DNA of 64,000 nt from an uncultured Lachnospiraceae bacterium (GTDB taxonomy: Bacteria; Bacillota; Clostridia; Lachnospirales; Lachnospiraceae): NCBI GenBank assembly GCA_947243855.1, contig CAMXIK010000012.1, forward strand, positions 37,582 through 101,581. Direction: 5' to 3'. The first letter of the stretch is position 1, and the number at the start of each line of letters is the position of its first letter. The position numbers and the translations under genes are program-made. The notes below the pieces were generated by a model, which saw only the letters and a list, made by a program, of their open reading frames with translations, ran no database searches and was not told where the DNA came from. Shown one piece after another: positions 59,338-64,000 of this stretch.

Positions 59338-59952
59338 TTAGAACATGTATCTAAGCGCCTGCTTTAAGATGGTCTCCGACGTGTCGTCCTCCGAAAGTTC
59401 CACCTTTTTCACGGCGGCCGTCGCCTCGGAAGCGGAATATCCGAGCGCCGTCAACGCCTCGATGGCTTCCCGCTTCATCCTATTGTCTATCGTCCCTGCC
59501 GTATCAGCCGCCGCGCCGCCTGCAGAACCTATGTTGCGCAAGGTATCTTCAATCGAAATCTTATCCCGCAGATCAAGAATCACCCGCTCCGCCGTCTTCG
59601 CCCCCACGCCCGGCGCCTTGGCGATCGCTTTCGCGTCTCCCGCCGCCACCGCAAAACGCAGAGCGTCCGCGCTCATCACAGAGAGAATCGCAAGCCCCCC
59701 CTTGGGGCCGATCCCGCTCACCGTAATCAGCTTTTTAAAAATATCCAGATCATCTCTTGTCAGAAAGCCGTAAAGGCTGAAAGAATCCTCCCGCACCATT
59801 GTATAAGTATAAATCTTTACCTCGCTGCCAATCCCCGGCAGAAGATCCGCCGTGGTGGTGGAAACCTTTATGTTATAACCGATCCCGCCAGCCTCGACGA
59901 CTACAGCCTCCTCTGTGATCTCCTCAAGCGTTCCTTTTATGTATGCGTACAT
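59338..59952 (-). CDS. ruvA: Holliday junction branch migration protein RuvA
   Basis: MYAYIKGTLEEITEEAVVVEAGGIGYNI; VSGIGPKGGLAILS; APGVGAKTAERVILDLRDKI. Confidence 0.96.
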   Translation of the reverse strand: MYAYIKGTLEEITEEAVVVEAGGIGYNIKVSTTTADLLPGIGSEVKIYTYTMVREDSFSLYGFLTRDDLDIFKKLITVSGIGPKGGLAILSVMSADALRFAVAAGDAKAIAKAPGVGAKTAERVILDLRDKISIEDTLRNIGSAGGAAADTAGTIDNRMKREAIEALTALGYSASEATAAVKKVELSEDDTSETILKQALRYMF

Positions 59953-59955
59953 GTG

Positions 59956-60528
59956 TCACTTTCCCTTCCTTTTTCCATTCTGTTCAAGCCGCCGCAGATA
60001 GGGCGCAAGCTCCGTTCCCAAAAGACCGATCAACGCTCCCGTGGCCGTCCCTGCCGCAATCAAAAAAGGCGCATAATAGGCAACCGCCAACGTCTCCACG
60101 ACCGCCATCGCCATAAGAAGCTGTCCAATATTATGAAATACCCCGCCCAGCACGCTTACTCCGGTCATGGATAAGCGGCCCCATTTTATCCCCGCAAGCA
60201 TGGCGGCAAAGCTGAACGCCGCCCCCGCAAGCGCATACAAAATGGCGTAGAGATTGCTGAACAGAAAACCGGACAACACAATCCGCAGGCCGTTTACCAG
60301 AAGCGCCTCCCGCGCGCCTTTTGACATCCCTCTTCCGCGCGCGCCATTCTCTCCGTCCTCGGAATCCGCCTGCCCCGCCTCTTCATACAGTAACAGCAGG
60401 ACGATCAGATTCGGCAAACCCAGTTTCATCCCCGGAATGCCGAAGGAAAAAGGAATCAGGGATTCCACATAGGACAGAATCAACGCCAGCGCCAGCAAAA
60501 AGCCAAGCTCAACCGTCCTCCTCATCAC
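59956..60528 (-). CDS. Gx transporter family protein (heptaprenyl diphosphate synthase component I-like)
   Basis: SYVESLIPFSFGIPGMKLGLPNLIVLLLLY; FSNLYAILYALAGAAFSFAAM; GGVFHNIGQLLMA. Confidence 0.88.
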   Translation of the reverse strand: MMRRTVELGFLLALALILSYVESLIPFSFGIPGMKLGLPNLIVLLLLYEEAGQADSEDGENGARGRGMSKGAREALLVNGLRIVLSGFLFSNLYAILYALAGAAFSFAAMLAGIKWGRLSMTGVSVLGGVFHNIGQLLMAMAVVETLAVAYYAPFLIAAGTATGALIGLLGTELAPYLRRLEQNGKRKGK

Positions 60529-61025
60529 TCCACCTTCCCATCAAACTTCTCGCCGTCCGCAGCTTCCACAATCTCTGCCACAAGCCTGTTGGGAAGACAA
60601 ATAATTGGGTCTGCACTGTCTGAAATGGGTACGTGGTGCACACAGAACTGATCCCGGCAGTCGGCCGCCTCCATCCAGACCTGATCTTCCGAAATCGCCA
60701 GAAGGTTATAGCTTTTTTCCCATGTACTTGTAATCTGATCAGGCCGTTGTGCATGCCATGTAAAGAGAATCCCACCCTCTGTATAACGCATCAGACAATA
60801 GACAATCCCGTCCGGGCCATAAACATCCTTTTTCCGCCCCTCCCGTTCCAGAGGCAGCGCAAGCCGCTCCATGGTTGAGCCGTTCCATGAGATCTGAAGC
60901 GTGCGCCCTTCTTTTTTTCCAAAGCCAAACCACACGGAAAGAACTGCCGCCGCAAGAAGACAAACCCCTATTACAGCCAGATCGGCCCTTGTGATGCGCT
61001 GTTTTCGTTTCTTTTTTCCGTCCAT
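60525..61025 (-). CDS. NusG domain II-containing membrane-anchored protein
   Basis: N-terminal TM; C-terminal MEAADCRDQFCVHHVPISDSADPIICLPNRLVAEI. Confidence 0.85.
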   Translation of the reverse strand: MDGKKKRKQRITRADLAVIGVCLLAAAVLSVWFGFGKKEGRTLQISWNGSTMERLALPLEREGRKKDVYGPDGIVYCLMRYTEGGILFTWHAQRPDQITSTWEKSYNLLAISEDQVWMEAADCRDQFCVHHVPISDSADPIICLPNRLVAEIVEAADGEKFDGKVE

Positions 61026-61037
61026 ATCGTTATTGTA

Positions 61038-62240
61038 TCACTTTCGAACATATGTTTCAAGTTTTCCTGCATTTATTTCCCACGCCGCCACGGAATCTCT
61101 CACGCTCCGAATCCCCTTCTCCTTTGAATACAGATAAACCGCCGGAAGATTACGGCTCAGAAATAAATAGGCCGCCTCCGTCACCGAATAAGCGCCGATC
61201 TGGTCAAACACCAACCAGTCCCCAATTTGGGGATTCCGAAGGGGAAGCCCCCGGACCAAAAGATCGGCAAAGGTGCACAGGGAACCGCAGATCATATATT
61301 CCTGTTCCTCCCCGTCCGGTTCCCCGGCCGCGATATGATGCACAATCGGCCTACGCATGGCCATATTCTGCCCATAATAGACCACATGATGAATCCCGCC
61401 GTCCACCAGACAGTAATTTCTCTCCTCCGCCGTCTTACAATCCACAATCCGCGTCACATAATGCCCGCAGGAGGCGGCAATATACCTGCCAAGCTCAATA
61501 TTCACCCGGAAAGGATACCGCTGAGCCGCGATGTACGCCGCAAGATTTTGAATCCCTTCAAATGGATTCTCAAAAGAATCGCCCTCAAAATAAGGCGTGG
61601 GAAGACCGGGGCCGTACTCTAAAATCATGTCGTCTGCGCCGTACTTTTCCCGCAGCTCTCCCATCAGCTCCGCCAGCATAGGAAGTTCCTTCTCGTATTT
61701 ACACCCTTTGCGCTGGGTGCCAGCGAAATAATGAAGCCCGCCGAAAACAAGCTGCGGCACGGCCTTTAACTCCTCCGCGACCTGTAAAACCGTCTCCCGC
61801 TCCATGCCAAACTGCGCCCCGCTGGAAAGACGCAGAAGCACCTTCGTCTTTCTGTCCACTTCCGCCGCGCATTCCTTTAAAAGCTGCCACTGGCGATAGG
61901 ATTCTACCGTAATGGTTTCCACTGGATACGCCAGCGCGGTCCTAATATCCTCCTCTGATTTCACCACTCCGGAAAAAATAATTTTCTTCCCAGCTATACA
62001 AACGGCCCTGCAAATTTCCAGCTCGCCTGGAGAACACACCTCGTATTTGGGAATGACGGCGTCAAGCGCCGGTATCAGAAAGGGATTGGCTTTTATCGCA
62101 AAGCAAAGCCCGCTCCCGCATACCGCAAGCTCCTCCTGTATCCGCCGCACCCTGTCTGTCAGTTCGTCCACATCAAAGAGATAACAGGGCGTCTGCACCC
62201 CATTTTGCTCTATCATTTCCCGAATCATTTCCTTCGTCAT
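61038..62240 (-). CDS. Fold type III PLP-dependent decarboxylase (LysA/ODC-like)
   Basis: PCYLFDVDELTDRVRRI, FAIKANP, EVCSPGELEIC, LEYGPGLP, CGSLCTFADLL, DQIGAYS. Confidence 0.88.
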   Translation of the reverse strand: MTKEMIREMIEQNGVQTPCYLFDVDELTDRVRRIQEELAVCGSGLCFAIKANPFLIPALDAVIPKYEVCSPGELEICRAVCIAGKKIIFSGVVKSEEDIRTALAYPVETITVESYRQWQLLKECAAEVDRKTKVLLRLSSGAQFGMERETVLQVAEELKAVPQLVFGGLHYFAGTQRKGCKYEKELPMLAELMGELREKYGADDMILEYGPGLPTPYFEGDSFENPFEGIQNLAAYIAAQRYPFRVNIELGRYIAASCGHYVTRIVDCKTAEERNYCLVDGGIHHVVYYGQNMAMRRPIVHHIAAGEPDGEEQEYMICGSLCTFADLLVRGLPLRNPQIGDWLVFDQIGAYSVTEAAYLFLSRNLPAVYLYSKEKGIRSVRDSVAAWEINAGKLETYVRK

Positions 62241-62267
62241 CTGTTTTCCTTTCATCCTATATTTTCG

Positions 62268-63581
62268 CTATTCCCAAGTTCCCTCTTCAATGACAATCTC
62301 AAACATTTTTTCCGTCTCTTCGCCTTTGACGCGGCATCTTGCCCGCAGCGTCATCGGCAAACAAATCTTTTCTGCTGGCAGTGGACAAGTTTCCCCTGTG
62401 CCGTAATCCTGCAATACTTCCGTCACACCGCCCGCCTCCTTCTCAAACTGATACTCCACCTCTACGCCTTCCCTGTGAAATGCCTTGGCCGTAAGCTCCC
62501 TGTTTCCCGCTTCGTCAAGCTTCTCCGTATGGAAATCGCAGTAGGAGAGATCGGGAAGATTGGCTTTCATTTCGGCGACCGAATCATAAAGACGGCTCTT
62601 TCCCTGCTCCTTCCTCATACGGCTTTGCAGAATGTCACAGTAATATGCGCTTACAAGCTCCGCGCCGTCGCCGCCCACATGCTCCATACTGTTCATCGTT
62701 TCATCCGGCAAAAGCATTCCCCTGTCTTCCATCAAATTCAGATTATCATAAGGAATCCCACGTTCTCCCAGATACTGATGAAAAAACCGATTGCATTCCT
62801 CGTAGCCGGGCGTCTCGCATACGGTGCTGATCGTCAGCGGCGTGGACACGGCATACAGCGTTACCTCCTCTTCCCTGCAAAGTTCAATGATCCGGTCCAA
62901 ATACGCCAGCCGCTCCCTGTCCAGCTCTTCCTCTGTCCATGGCCGGGACAGATAAACGCCAGCCCTGTTTCCAAAGACTTCCCTCTCCCTTGCGAATCCC
63001 AGATTTTCATAGACGGTTTCCCCGTCTTCATAAATTCCCTGCCGATACTCTTTTGACAGCTTCTTTCGGATGTTCTCACCGCAGTTCCATATTTGATCCC
63101 GATATTGATAGCTCTTCAAAAAATAAACATATTCGGAGGGTTCAAATACATCCAAGATAAAGCCGGCCTTAACGGGAACGGACTTAATTCTCTCAAGCAC
63201 CACCAAATCCCGCTTTAACACCCGTTCTTCCTGTAGAAAAGTCTGATAATCCAGACCAAACACCACATACTTGACGTCATACTGCTTCAAAATATCCTTC
63301 AGATACCAGTAAGCCCCTTCGATTCCCTGCGAACCTGTTCCGGCGTTAAAGGCGCAGTCCACCTCCCCCAGTCTCTCCGAAAAGACAGAGGGAATAAAGG
63401 AGGTCATTACCCTGGAATTGCCGATAAACACCATGTCCGGCTGCATATCCTCCACATGCTTCTGCTTGAGTTCCAGTTCCAGATAATGTTGGTAAGTGAC
63501 AGGCTCCAACGCGAAACCAAGTATCTGTTCAAAGACAAAAAGCAGAAGGAACAGAAGGACTATTTTTTTAAAATTGTTCAT
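62268..63581 (-). CDS. SGNH/DltD-like extracytoplasmic protein
   Basis: N-terminal TM anchor; DMVFIGNSRVMTSFIPSVF (GDSL-like block), NAGTGSQGIEGAYWYLKDIL; C-terminal GGDGAELVSAYYCDIL. Confidence 0.75.
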   Translation of the reverse strand: MNNFKKIVLLFLLLFVFEQILGFALEPVTYQHYLELELKQKHVEDMQPDMVFIGNSRVMTSFIPSVFSERLGEVDCAFNAGTGSQGIEGAYWYLKDILKQYDVKYVVFGLDYQTFLQEERVLKRDLVVLERIKSVPVKAGFILDVFEPSEYVYFLKSYQYRDQIWNCGENIRKKLSKEYRQGIYEDGETVYENLGFAREREVFGNRAGVYLSRPWTEEELDRERLAYLDRIIELCREEEVTLYAVSTPLTISTVCETPGYEECNRFFHQYLGERGIPYDNLNLMEDRGMLLPDETMNSMEHVGGDGAELVSAYYCDILQSRMRKEQGKSRLYDSVAEMKANLPDLSYCDFHTEKLDEAGNRELTAKAFHREGVEVEYQFEKEAGGVTEVLQDYGTGETCPLPAEKICLPMTLRARCRVKGEETEKMFEIVIEEGTWE

Positions 63582-64000
63582 ACATAAATCCTCCTGCCGC
63601 ATTTCCGCCCCCATAACCGAGCAGAATGACTGCATAAAACAGCGACACATATCCTAAATATCTGAAAACTACCGGAATCCGTCCCGCCGCGCCGTAAAGA
63701 TCAACATTTTTTTCCTTAAGGATATCCAAAACAAGCATCATCACGACGCCAATCCCTAAAATCACCAGATCGCGCGCCGCCAAACCGGAAAACAGTTGCA
63801 GGGGTCTGGCAAGCAGATACCAGTTATGCTCGCACAAAAGCGATCTGCATTTCGTCCATATGCCGTAAATGGAAGGGATGTCGGAAACCATTTCCGCAAA
63901 TCCGAAAATCAAAAAGGTTCTCGCCATCTGCACCAAATGCCACCATTTACTTTCCTCCGCAATATGTAACCGTCTCTTAATCCGCTCGTACAATGGCCTA
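63568..64000 (-). CDS. MBOAT family O-acyltransferase, C-terminal part (continues beyond window)
   Basis: PLYERIKRRLHI...WWHLVQMARTFLIFGFAEM typical MBOAT C-terminus; frame stays open to base 64000 (ORF-track start is an in-frame TTG). Confidence 0.8.
   Translation of the reverse strand, partial: RPLYERIKRRLHIAEESKWWHLVQMARTFLIFGFAEMVSDIPSIYGIWTKCRSLLCEHNWYLLARPLQLFSGLAARDLVILGIGVVMMLVLDILKEKNVDLYGAAGRIPVVFRYLGYVSLFYAVILLGYGGGNAAGGFMYEQF

Noticed and set aside
62205-63056. 283 aa plus-strand ORF
   Set aside because: Antisense to the SGNH/DltD-like gene and the decarboxylase start; no independent evidence.
1-64000. CRISPR arrays, tRNA/rRNA genes, complete prophage or IS elements
   Set aside because: No regularly spaced direct repeats, tRNA-like cloverleaf/TTCRANY blocks, rRNA sequence or transposase ORFs were recognised by eye; not excluded by a computed search.

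Overview
This 64 kb window looks like chromosomal, housekeeping-dense DNA from a Lachnospiraceae-like Firmicute. Most genes are on the minus strand. Recognisable blocks, left to right: ttcA-like, AI-2E-type permease and cytidylate kinase-like genes; cstA with two small unknown genes behind a promoter plus terminator-like leader; rluD-like/lspA/aroB/sepF/yggS with a HlyD-like gene; a morphogenesis cluster (mreB-mreC-mreD-PBP2-minC-minD-minE-rodA-mgsA-dacA); radC, methionine gamma-lyase family, miaA, mutL, mutS, miaB; degV(fakB)-recG-fakA-asp23; rpmB; an SDR/NTF2-like pair divergent from a MocR regulator; gerW/ytfI; HD-GYP; a second bPBP/SEDS pair; U32 peptidase, zapA, ruvB/ruvA; a DUF1538 membrane protein with a two-module PII-like protein; two ABC exporter half-transporters; and, at the right edge, an operon with a fold-III PLP decarboxylase, an SGNH/DltD-like protein and an MBOAT acyltransferase. 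I saw no tRNA, rRNA, CRISPR array or intact mobile element. The best leads are: (1) the DUF1538 transporter paired with a tandem PII-like protein; (2) the incomplete MBOAT/SGNH/PLP-decarboxylase operon; (3) a two-hairpin intergenic repeat found twice directly after stop codons, with compensatory base changes; (4) a terminator-like leader upstream of the cstA gene group; (5) a 3-alpha-HSDH-like SDR with an NTF2-fold protein next to a divergent MocR regulator. All assignments come from reading the sequence; no database search was run.
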